A stretch of 64,000 bases of DNA from the NCBI GenBank assembly GCA_038496445.1, contig JALMLS010000450.1, positions 186,001 to 250,000 on the forward strand, given 5' to 3'. The stretch comes from Trichosphaerium sp. ATCC 40318 (taxonomy: Eukaryota; Discosea; Flabellinia; Trichosidae). A program made the translations under genes and the position numbers. Below the pieces are notes generated by a model. It was given only the letters and a program-made list of their open reading frames with translations. It made no database searches and was not told where the DNA came from. Shown here in pieces: positions 11,433 through 22,817 of the stretch (position 1 is its first letter; each line of letters opens with the position of its first letter).

Positions 11433-14400
11433 TTAAATTATATGTGAGTTGAACGTATCTCTGGCATTGTCTGGGAATAAATCTTTGACTGCATTTTGTG
11501 CTACCTTTTGCCACCCTTTTCTTGATTTATTTGCTAGCAGCCATTCTTCAGCAGATATCACTGCAGAATCCCAAAGTGTTGTAAAGTTTTTGTAAAAGAA
11601 TGCAGAAAACAAAGCCAAAACCAACAGCGTAGCCCACATGTTCTCTTAGAAAAATATCAACTAACACTGTTATAGCATTTGTACATACCCTTACAACCTC
11701 TAGGCTTGTGCTCAGTAAGTCTACGATGACCAACATTGAGTAAAATTGAAATCTTTGGCGCCAATTGCCAATATCCATCTGGATGTTGCATTTTAAGAAG
11801 TTGTTTGGAAACCTCAATATCAGATTCTAGGTTTCTAGAAGAATGATGTCTTACGCTCTCAGTTTTATCTTCTTGAATTCTAGAAACAGCATCTGTTCTA
11901 GTTGGTTGGGGTTCTAGTGTAATTTAAGAGTTAACACAAACAAATTGATTTAATGTTTTCGTCAACGCTCTACGTACGTCTTGGTCTTCTACCTCCACAG
12001 CAACCGCCTTTATTCTCTACTGGCTTTCTCGATTGTACTCTTACTACAGAATCTTTTTTCTCCTTGTCTTCCATGTACCTATGGGCGTGCTTAGATACAG
12101 TTTTCAAGTTTACTTAACTGGAAACCAAACTTAAATTCATATTGTTCAAATGTGTCTTCTGGCTCTGGGTCAGACGCCAGGGCTTGAAGGATTCTCCAAC
12201 CTAGTAAAATACCGTTAGAACTGTTGTAAGAAAGTAACAGTTACCGTTGGCCATAATGCAAGGAGGTACTTGAACAGTATCAATACCTACAAGAGCAAAA
12301 CGTAAGTATTACATAATGATTTTCTTGACTTCACCTGGTTTCCCTTGCACAGATATAAAAGCAGAATCGCTTGATAATATACCGAATTTACATGCTATAA
12401 ACGTAGCTTCTGTACGCATTCTTTTTATACCAAATGGGGTTTCACTATAAGCAGTGCCGATACCGAGTTCTCGCTCCTAAAAATAAGATTAGCAGAAAAA
12501 AATAAGAAAAAACAAGATTCTGGACCTTTATCAATTGAGCCGCTACTAGTTTATGAAATATTCCATCCCTCATAGATCTCATCCATTTCATTGGTGCTGA
12601 TAAGTGTACTCTTTTTGTCGCTGTATGGGCTATAACGTTAAGAGATGCTTCCTTTGGTATAAAATTTCTCAACCGCCCTTTTTTGTTTTCTTCTTTTGCT
12701 CTTTCAGCTGCAGCTTTATTCCCATGTATGAATAACCTAACGTGATCACCAACTTTCAAAAATCCAGTGAGCATAGGAACATGGTCTAGAATATCATCAT
12801 TCATCGTGACTTCGGCCTACAGAAAAAAGTAAAAACTTGTCCAAAACAAAATTACAAGCTTCTTTTCTTACATCTTTCCAGACTTCAGTTGAAACAGCGG
12901 CAAAGAACTTTCTGACTTTATCTCTTGGATCTTCTGAGAACGGTAGTCGTACATGATGGCCTGAACCTTGATAGTCTGGTTAGGAAGATAAGACAAATAC
13001 ATTAGTATTTACCCATGTCTGCCATTAACTCCATTGTGTTTTTATCAATCTTGTAAAACATAAGTTAATCCAAATAAAAATGTAGTATATGGATATGTAC
13101 GTTACTACCGAGACCAAAACAATATATCAGTGAATCATCCATTATCGCATCAAGCTTCTCCAACGCTTAAATAAAATATTAGAAAAGTTTAACCAAGAGT
13201 TAGAGCCTTTGACATGATTGAAAATTACAACAAGACAATAGAACCGTTTTTTTGCCACTCACCTTGTTCTGATTTGTAAAATCTACCAGGACTAACTAAT
13301 ACTACAACACGTCTATTCCCGTGCTTGCAAGGAAGACTGAAACACTTTTCCAACGCAACACCAACATTAGAGGCTCCAGAGGCTTCAGTCCTAATAAACT
13401 TTAGAAAAACTGTTCAAAAACCAGAGGTTCTAGCTACGTACAGAGCTTCTTGAATGTGTTTTTTGGCAGTGTCTATGTTAGCATAATTCGCTAGTTTATT
13501 TCTTGAGAATAAACACTCTGCTTCATTACCAAAAGAGACTAAAACAAGTCAACAAAAAGCAACTTTTTCTTGAATAACAAAAAAATTCTCGTTCTTTTCT
13601 TACCAACGTTAAAAAATGCTCCACGTGGCATGATGTCCAAAAAAGTGTTCAATAATCTTTCACTTGGAGTCACTGTTCCTGATACATGCTGACTTGCATC
13701 AACAATAAAAATATACTCGTTCTGTTGTGGACATTCCTTCAACGCTGTTGCAGCAAAAACAACCATATACACTTCAGATTTCTTAATATTTGTTTGTCAG
13801 CGTGGAGCTTATACATTTTCTTGTACCTTAAACGTAGCTGACCATGTACGCAGTTTAGGTGCCTGAAACTCAAAATTAAGTATGAGATCATCACTACCAA
13901 TATGCTTTTCATCAAGTGTTATCTCTCCTTTTTTTTGAGTGAGTAAGAAATAGTTTTGATGTCTTTCTTACCTTCCATTCCTCGTATTGTAAGTTCCATA
14001 AGTGTTTCAGGTAATTTCCGTCCTGGAGATGTTATAGATAACTCTACAGCAGATTAGGAAAAGGCTTGTGTCAGCAAAACCAAGTACTTTTCGTAGGCAT
14101 AATAAAACTCATTAAAAACACCTTTTGAATACTGAACTCAGAAGAGTCTTGCGCATCTACACTGTAATTATAAAACTATTTGAAATAATATCGTACAAGC
14201 TCCACCATGAATATGATCACCTGCATGGAATACAAAGGAAGGTAAAGAAAACACGTGACGTGGAAACTCAGTAACATATTCAATTGTGATTGTGATTGAA
14301 GTGTCAGGCTTCACTATACCAATAAAAGCCGAAATGACTTCTTCACCTAGTTTTGTTTTAGCCCTCAAGCGTCTTTTTATATCTATGATAATTACCTTCA

Positions 14401-16268
14401 TCTGGGTATATATAAGAGTACAGTGTATCCTTGAAACTCTCTTTGTAACGTTGGAGTGCAGATGACAAGTCCTAGAAAGAATATTACTCCAAGCTTTAAG
14501 TTGCTTTTTTAAAGCTCACTTCAACATGACTTGTGTTTGTGTCTTCCTCCTCTAACGAGAATTTATACTTTGTACTTGCCGAAAAGCTTACTGAAAAATT
14601 TGTAATTGCACGAGATTTATCCGCAGGCAATACATAGATACACTCTACTTGGGAATCCCTATTTCATTCATAAACACAACGTTCGAAATTTTTTCATTTT
14701 GCGTACGAGGTATTGAACGTTTGTTTAACCTTGACTGACGCTACAAAGTCTATCATAGTAACACGTGTTTCAATTTTCTCAGCAGTTAAGCTTTTACCAT
14801 TACCCAGGAGGCCATAAAACTAGAGATAACACAACGTTAAAATCAACAGCAGCATTAGTACGCCTTACTTTGTTTGGTATATTGACTATACTACTATTGT
14901 TTGCGTTCCTTTTTTGATCTTCTTTAGGTGCATCACTATCTCTTACATCTGATTCACTAGGTTGAGGTATATACGATATCGATACTGTCTGACCAAGAGC
15001 CATCTTAGCAGCCATATCAAACATTTCATGAATACCAAGTCCAGCTTTTGCTGAAACGCCAATATGGTAAATATTGCTCTTTTTCTCGCGACACCTTATA
15101 AATACGTCAGAACCAAATGATCTCACACATGTTACATACCAACGCAAAGCATTACTCGCCGGAACTTCCCTCATACCACCCAAGTCAATCTTATTACCAG
15201 CTAAATACCATGAGCAACAAATAAGAAATCTCATCGAGACACTAACCTATAATAACTGGAAATGTATGTGCTTGTTCTGGGTTCCTAATATCCAAGAAAT
15301 CCTTGAACCAGCCTATTGGAGAATTAGCATGAAAAAATAAAAGCGTTACTCACCGGCAACACCTGCAAAACTCTTTCTATTTGTAACATCATAAGCAATG
15401 ATACAAACATCACATCCCTTGTAAAACTGCTTGGACATCGCCTTGAACCGTTCTTGTCCTTTTATTGAATGAGGTTAAAACGTAATATTGTCACTCGAGT
15501 ACCTGCTGTATCCTATTTCGAAGCAGTTAGTCAAATATGTGTGAGACTAAACGAAGCGCACCCAAATCTGTAAAGTAATATATTTCCCCGCTGCAGATAT
15601 GTTCACTAACTTGAAATCATACCCAATGGTAGCTACGAATAGTATTCTTTATGAGTATGATTTAATGTTCTTAATTTAATATCTACCTTTATAGCTTGGC
15701 GTGTAAATGTTATCAGTATACCGCTTCAGTAGCGCTGTTTTGCCTAAAGAAAAATCAACATTTTTCATTCACGACATGACATGAACGTACCTACGCCATG
15801 GTCGCCTATAATTACTACTTTGAACCTAAATAGAAGCCATTTAGAAGTTAAATAAATAAATAAAGTCCAAAAAAAATTAATCACGTGCCTTTTCATTTCA
15901 AAACGTGCTACCTTTAAATCTTCATCTGATAGCTGCTTATAACAAGCGTCACAAAGCGGACCTTCCTGTTTATCATTTGAGTTTTCTGCCGAAAAAGAAG
16001 AAGTATCCCTTGTACCATTACATCCTCATCTGAGAAGAATGTACGCACAGCGCTAAGCGAATCAGATGATACAAAATGTCGGCCAATGAAACTTCTCTTT
16101 TTTGTATGTTGAGCTCTTTTTAAACATATTTAACGCGTCACGTGCCTTATTACGGTCTTTTGAAACATTCCCGCAAACGGAACATGTAGCAGTGTTACCT
16201 CGTGGATAATACGTGCTCCAACCACCTCGTTGAGAAACCAAGGGTGTCTTCTCGGTTGGCGCGGCCAT
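11433..16268 (-). CDS. Rab GTPase fused to VIT and VWA domains, with an N-terminal zinc motif
   Basis: Read from ATG at 16268. The N-terminus has TCSVCG and, in the next exon, LCDAC, a probable C2C2 zinc site. A complete Rab7-like GTPase follows (about 15840-14990): GDHGVGKTALLKRY, TIGYDF, WDTAGQERF, GNKIDL and SAKAG. Instead of a prenylated Cys tail, the reading frame passes through a linker (QPSESDVRDSDAPKEDQKR) and an in-frame intron (GTAAGG...CTCTAG, about 14873-14821) into YGLLGNGKSLTAEKIETRV, the start of a VIT domain. This continues with VKVKQTFNTS, VECIYVLPADK and IEYVTEFPRH. A VWA domain (EYIFIVDASQH, about 13710) and a C-terminal module ending QHPDGYWQL and WATLLVLALF complete it, with stop at 11433. 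VIT plus VWA is the inter-alpha-inhibitor-heavy-chain layout. The VIT exon has no initiator Met of its own, which supports one gene. About 25 exons; exact edges in the N-terminal zinc region are uncertain. Confidence 0.82.
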
Positions 16269-16383
16269 TGCTATGAAGTCTTGGCATTTCTTCAACAATC
16301 GAGAAAAAAATGTTCAAAAAAAGTTAGTACTGTTTTTATCAGCACGTGGTACAGTTTACTTATTGTTTGGAATTTACATTACC

Positions 16384-19323
16384 CTAAGTCACTGTTCTAC
16401 GTTTTACTCTAACGTCTATGTGTTCAATAGTCCCACCACGGCGGCCAGTCGTTTTTCGTAGCGAAAATGGCATTACAGTTTCTCTAAAACGTCTGTTGAA
16501 GAAACTACAATGCACAATTAGAAAAAGCAACCTGCAAGGAGCCGTACTACAAACACAGGACAACTACCAATGTAACGATAATGATTGCCAATGCTAACAC
16601 AACAACAATAACAACTATAACCAAATTTAGTCGTTAACTAGCAAACTACGTACTTGTACTCAAGTTATTTCCGTCATCACCTGTTTCACATCTAGTGTCT
16701 TTAATAACCACTAACGCTACAGTATTTTGCGTGTATCTACCCGCAGCTATTGCGCAGTCATCTAAGAAATTATTGAGAAAGGAACCAAGAGATTGTTTGT
16801 CTCACCAGTTTGCGCTGAAATCATCTCAAACTCTCCCGATAGGCAAGATGACTCCAGTAAATTATGACTACCTCTTATATTTGGACCATCACCAACCGAG
16901 AGAATACCTCCAGTAATGTTTGTACACCCAAAAACCTAATGTAGGCATATTAGTACGTCACTGTTTGTAGAGACTCAACCTGAATTTGGCCTAACGTTCC
17001 ATTGTTATTGCCAAACTTAACGTCTCCTGATATTGTTAAGTTTCCTTGTATGATAACAAGAGGTGATAAGATTAGAATATCACTATGAGTTGTTAGCTTA
17101 TCCAAAACTACGCGTATATTATACTTGATAGCAATATTTGTATCGTTAGATCCTAGACTCCATGAAGTGCCTTGGCAAACGAAAGGTAGATCATCGACGC
17201 CATTACCTACCGAACTATCAACTTAAGCATTAAAACGAAATATACCTTCAGGCTTGCATCCACAGTTTTCGTCATAATCGATGCTACAAACTGTTAAGGC
17301 ATTTACTCTTAATTTTTGAGAGAATTCTCAGTACCAAAGGAATGGGGCACGTTCATCTACAACAAGTGTGAGTACTATGGTCAAGCTAAATTTGACGCAC
17401 CAGTTAAAAGGAGAGATATAGTGGAGCCACTAGTACAATTGTTGGTCTGTTTTGTTGGTGTGCCATTACTTATTACTTGTACTTTTTCACAAAGGTCCGT
17501 GATATTATTCGTGGAACTAACAAAGTCATATTCTAAAAACAGTAAGGTTATGTTTGACATCTCATTTCTTAATCACTACCTCCAAATACACTGGTAGTCA
17601 CATTGTCTATATCTGTTTGAAAAGTTAACAAGCAATAGAAGGAGAACAGTACAAACCAATGATTACTCTATCATTTATTTGTAGATTGCCATCGACAACA
17701 AAAGAATCATAGTGTCCGTATTCATTTACAGAAAGTTCCAGTATCTCAGACGTCCACAATAATCCTTGTGCGTAAACTTTTCCTGTTATTTTCGTATTCC
17801 TGCAGAAAATCGTAAGGTAAAAAAAGTTCCAAGGCAAAAAATCGCCGCACTTGATGTTTACTTCGTTGTTATTTATCCCGGAGACGTTGCAATTTATGAG
17901 GTGAAGGGATGCATCTTGTCTTCCTGACAAATATGCTTCATTCATGAAGTCTATACAAACGCCATCTCGCCCAGATACAACAATCATTGCCTCATCCTCA
18001 ACTATTATTTCTTCTTCGACAGTAATCTTTGCAGCATCAAAGAAACCGGCTATTATTTTTTACATCTACACGAATTGATACTACGTACTTTGTACAATCA
18101 ATGTTGTGACTTTAACTTCTCCTCCAATATTAACCTCACCCCATACTGATAAATTGTTTCGTGTCATGATAATGGCAGGCAATTCAGACAAACCTAACAT
18201 TATTACCATTGAAAATATTGATTAAGGAGTAACATACTAGCGAAGCGGCTACTAGCTATGTGAGTGGTTTTGTTAGAGTTTTCTTGTAGAATCTAATAAA
18301 GTATTACTTGTGTTCATTCGATATATTCAAATACCATGCCACCAAATTGTAAAAAGCTAGTGTCATTTATATTAACTTGAACATATCCTTTTGTAACGAT
18401 AGCATAAATCTTGCTCTCCTGCAGTATCTTTAGTACAGAAACGTTTGATAACAATTAAAACGCACTAATGTGCCAGTAAATGAACAATCCACAACATCGA
18501 GAGTAACATTTCCATCTAAGTCCAAATAGTTAACTCCAATTACAAATAATCATTACTTGTTTGAACAAAATGCATCAGAATGCAGGTGAATAAACAGTGC
18601 GGTTGATAAATAAAAACGTTCGTCGATTGAGCGAAGATTTTCAGTGTAAAACACGCGGTTTTGTACCAAGAGCTATCACAGGTGTTTCCTGTAGTGAACC
18701 AAAAAAACTTGTGCGAGAAAAATTCGCACGTGACCTAAATTAGGCAATGAGACATAAGTCTTGAAATAATAGCACGAACTCATCTTTGAGCACCAAAGAA
18801 CTGTTTTCAAAAGTCACGGTATTAAACTCTACTAAGCAGTTCCCTGAAACATCAAACAGTACTAAAGTACACGTGAGTATTATGGTCACTTAGTTATTAC
18901 GTACAATCGCTTTCTGGACCTTTAAATGTTATATCCTCAAAAGAAATATCACCACACATTACATCTAACACGGGGTGAGGCTTTATGAGAACCAATCGCG
19001 TAAAATACGTGAGAATGCTTACGTATAGTAGAATAAACCTCCATTATGGTATTTACGCCCAAAAAATGGATACTGATGTGCGGAGGTAAGCAGAGCGGCA
19101 TTAAGGCTTCTATTGTAATATATCCATGTAGAGCAATTGTATTTTCACTTTCATTTTTCATCAAAACCAAATCAATAGCACGCTGTATAGTACTACAAGG
19201 TGGGGATGTGTTGTCGCAAGTGTCATTACCCATCTCATTTACGTCTATTCTGTGACAATGAGCGCTGCTCGGCAACGTAGAAAGCACAATAAAGTAAAGT
19301 GATATCGCATAAAGCGGTTCCAT
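16384..19323 (-). CDS. Type I membrane protein with beta-helix-like ectodomain
   Basis: The ATG at 19323 opens a signal peptide (MEPLYAISLYFIVLSTLPSS). A Cys-containing segment (CSTIQRAIDLVL) and many short exons follow, with the repeating pattern of parallel beta-helix proteins, such as VSGNCLVEFNTVTFENSSLV and GNVTLDVVDCSFTGT. Near the end an exon encodes a single transmembrane helix (VIVVIVVVLALAIIIVTLVV) and a basic tail (RKTTGRRGGT, VRVKRRTVT) stopping at 16384. The topology implied is a large glycosylated extracellular beta-helix held by one helix with a short cytoplasmic tail, which would suit a surface adhesin or recognition protein. This function is inference. The gene is tandem to the Rab-VIT-VWA gene (115 bp apart) and divergent from the TerD-FYVE gene. 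Internal exon edges are only partly resolved. Confidence 0.65.
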
Positions 19324-19920
19324 TGAGGCACGTGACTTTGGTAAGAATTCAACAATTTTCTTGAAACGGGACGGTTTGGGACGTTTCTGTAACAGCGCTT
19401 TATACTTAAACGTACCCGGGTAGAAGAATACTTATTAAGTTGTATTCAAACAATGCAAAACAGTGAACATGTGATTCAGTTTTAGCTCATAACAAAGTAG
19501 CTTTATTTGAACAAAATTTGCCTGCAGCCGCCATGGCTACTATATAAACACCTCCCTTGCCAACTGTAGCCGTTTTTATTTAAATAACTGATTAGTACAA
19601 TTGTAGCGCAATTCACTGGCAAGGTTGGTTGACGCTCGAATTGTTACATGTATCCAGTAATATCGCGAAAATCTAAAAGACACATGTCACTTCTTTATTA
19701 TTTTTTGGGTTGGCGCTTAGGAGACCATGGGAGTTGATGTATCTAACACCAAGTGTGAATGCTTACTGCATTGGCAGATTTATTTGAAGAACTTAAGCAA
19801 GTTAGCGCATGAAGCACCCAAGAACGCAACAGCGTTGGCGTTATAATTATTGCGTGCGATCAATGCGTTTGCGAGCGGAAAACTAGTTGTTGAGGGTTTG
19901 ATCGCACAATATATAACTAG
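19324..19920. other. Divergent intergenic region
   Basis: This lies between the start of the beta-helix protein (minus) and the TerD-FYVE gene (plus). It contains a CACGTG at 19329 just upstream of the minus-strand start and a TATATAAA at 19541-19548. No open frame in it is supported, although an upstream exon for the TerD gene cannot be excluded. Confidence 0.4.
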
Positions 19921-22049
19921 ATGAGTACCGCAGTACTTAGAGAAGATGAAATAACAATAAACATCTCCTGGCAAGACCAAACCCCACAAGGCTCTCAGTT
20001 AGCACTAGATTCTACTGCAATAATATTTGATGGCGCTGGAAACGCTTTAGAGGCTGTATGACCGCTTATTCATAATTTTTTTGTTAAAATACACTTAGGT
20101 GTACTTTAATAAGCCGCAAAATACTCAAAACAGCATAAGACATAGTCGATCGTACGAGAAAGGTACGTTGTAAAAAGAATAAACGTACTCATTACAAAAC
20201 TGTCTATTTTAACGTGATTTAGACTTAGAACATACTGAATCAATTGTATTATGCCCACCGACGCTTCCCAAGAATGCCAGGGCAATAGCAATCGTGCTGA
20301 ACAATTTTGTTGGTGAAACATTTAGGTATTATTCGTCACGTGCTTTGACAATCCATTTTTCTTTTCAAAAAAACCTAAACTTTCATTCTTTAGCGTCGTT
20401 GGTGAGTGTGCTGTAACTATAGACGATGGAAAAGAATTAACTAGATTTACACATCCCTGTTGTGGGATGCACAGTGCAGTATTTATAGGTGTAGCGCTTC
20501 TGTAAGTGAAAATTCCATGTAACCTTTTGGCTCTTTTTGGATTTAAAGTTTTAACTGTTTTTTTGACGCTATAAAACTGATGTTATCAAAGGCAACCTGG
20601 CTACGGAAATTGGTCATTTCATACACGTTGGCATTTCATGCAAGGGTCAGCGTTTGATGTCCTTATTCCTGAGATATTGGTAAAACTAAAACAGGATTTA
20701 CCAAGTATTAAAGATGACGCTGTCATTTATTTTTTGAAATCTCAAGAGCTTACAAAAGTACGTTTTTATCAATGGTTTATGTTTATTACTATCCCTTCGC
20801 AAACGCCCGTTAAATTAGCATTTAATGAAGAATTTTAATAGGACGATGTTCATAAATTAGATGAACGACTTTGGCTTAGTAGTATTAATGTTTCTCTTGC
20901 GTGGTCTATGAAGAATGATATTGACTTGATAGATCTTGATGCTTCTTGCGTACTTTTCGATGGAAGGGGTAGATATATTGAAGGTGTATTTTATGGAAAG
21001 TTAAAGAATAGAAATAGCTCTATTTCTCATAATGGAGATAATATAACAACACACTCTGATGATAGTAACGAAGTAGTATGATTTTTTTTATTTGTTTTTT
21101 TTGTTGACAACCACCTTCGTTGCACTCATGCCTTTTTATAGATTCATGTTAATTTACGGTGTGTTCCTGAAGAAGTCCGAACGCTTGTATTTTGTTTAAA
21201 TTGTTATGGTCTTATTCCGTTCAAGCACGTGATGTCGTATTTTTATAGTGAATGGTTTTTAGTTAATATTTATGTTAGGGACGTTGTATCTACCATTATT
21301 CGTGTTTCAGATAGCTCTGATGGACAAGGTGATTTTACAATACGAAGGAGTTAATAATTGTTATTGATACCGTTTAGAACAAACGCGGTTTGAGTTAGAA
21401 TCTGCTGGAAAACACACAGCAATGATAATGGCAGCAGTATGTATACTTTCTATTGGAGGTATTAAATTAATACTTGTTCCCAGTTGAGCCGTAGTGGTGA
21501 TGGATGGTCATTTCTTCCTGTAGGAACTCCTGCAAAAGGTATTGTATCTATTATAACTTGATTGATGTATCTAATACAATGTAGGGAGGACTTTTCAAGA
21601 TATAATGCCTAAAATAAAATCTACAGTAAAAAGTGTATTAAAACGAGAAAAACCACCTTGGTTCGCGTTCATTTTTCGAACAAATAATGCTATCTCGTAT
21701 AACTAATTGTGGATTTAGGGACGCTGATGACTCTTCAGAAAATTGTATACTATGTTTGAAGAAATTCACAATACTTGAAAGAAGGGTACGTGCAATGAAA
21801 TGAAAGAAATGCCATTAAAAAACCGAAGAGGATTTTTTTGTTCTTTGTTTAATCAAATCCGTTGAACTCATATTTATGTAGCATCATTGCCGCGCCTGTG
21901 GTAAAATATGTTGCCAGGAATGCTCACAACAAAAGAGACCTGTATTAAAGTGGGGATATGATGCTCCAGTAAGAGTTTGTGATAAATGCTATTCAATGAA
22001 TGAGGCCTTGAAGTATGGCCAAGAAGATGACAGGAGAAAATTCGTTTAA
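19921..22049 (+). CDS. Tandem TerD domains fused to a FYVE zinc finger
   Basis: The first TerD-like domain begins at ATG 19921 (INISWQDQ, STAIIFDGAGN, EAVYFNKP, NSIRHSR); it is degenerate at the GDN calcium-site region. A second, better-conserved TerD domain follows from about 20850: IDLIDLDASCVLFDGRGR, IEGVFYGKL, SISHNGDN and EVIHVNL. TerD domains are calcium-binding modules known from bacterial tellurite/stress systems and from amoebal calcium-binding proteins. The last exons give a canonical FYVE finger: WDADDSSENCILC, RRHHCRACG, CCQECS and VRVCDKCY, which would bind PI3P on endosomes. An intron starting GTTCGC (about 21660) joins TerD to FYVE in frame. Stop TAA at 22047. The likely role is calcium-sensing on endosomal membranes (inference). 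The start could lie further upstream in an unseen exon. Confidence 0.85.
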
Positions 22050-22739
22050 CAAAACAAACAAAAGAACACGAAAAAAAAATCCTTGTCAAATGGAATCATG
22101 TACAGAAAATGAATTTATTTTTAGTCAGTCTTACCAAAAAAACTTTCGAAGAAAGAAATATCAATGTTATTTTTCAGCTCTATTTACTCAACTTTCTTGC
22201 TTTTTTTTTGCGTTGGATTGCACTTTATATCTGATTTTGAAAAGGACTAACAACTGTATCTGTCTAATTTTTTTTGACACATGTCATTTGGTGACACGCA
22301 AAAATTTTTCAGTCCTGAGTAAAAGAAAAGCTCAATAGTAGTTGTCAAAAATAAAACAACGATGGAAATACTGAAAAACATCTACGGGTCGTAAGTTGGG
22401 TTTTATTAGTAGCCATTATCGGGCAAAGATAGCATAGTGGTTGTAAACGCTAGTGCTTCAGCGCTTGGAAAACTGTTTGCAAGACGAAACGTTACTAATT
22501 TTATCAGTAGCCTTGCAGCTCATTTGTTGTTTTGTCGCTGGGAACCGAACACAACGCTTGGCGTTAACGAAATAGCGCGGTATTAAGCGTTTTTGACTAA
22601 AAATTAAAGAAGGAGGCATGTTACTTGCCTGTAGAGACGTATAATACCGTTTGTAACGCAAAGGTGGTGTCATAATATTCCCGATATAGCAATCACTCAC
22701 TCTTACTCTTCCAACCTATAGTTGTGTTTATACAGCTCA
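22050..22739. other. Intergenic stretch
   Basis: No gene supported. An A-box-like sequence near 22430 recalls a tRNA or tRNA-derived SINE, but no B box or cloverleaf follows. AT-rich runs make up the remainder. Confidence 0.4.
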
Positions 22740-22747
22740 TATATAAA
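22740..22747 (+). promoter_or_regulatory. Possible TATA box of the filamin gene
   Basis: TATATAAA lies 71 nt upstream of the filamin ATG (22818), a plausible core-promoter distance. No other evidence. Confidence 0.3.
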
Positions 22748-22817
22748 CCCCGATTTTTCCCGTTAAGCTCACGTTATACTTCATTTTTCAAAATAAAAAC
22801 GCACCACGCATCCATAA

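Noticed and set aside
14800-14880. Rab gene ending by intron read-through (tail ending LWPPG)
   Set aside because: The tail is intron sequence with consensus splice sites, lacks prenylation cysteines, and its removal joins the VIT domain in frame.
22420-22520. A-box-like sequence suggesting a tRNA
   Set aside because: No B box, no acceptor pairing and no cloverleaf could be drawn.
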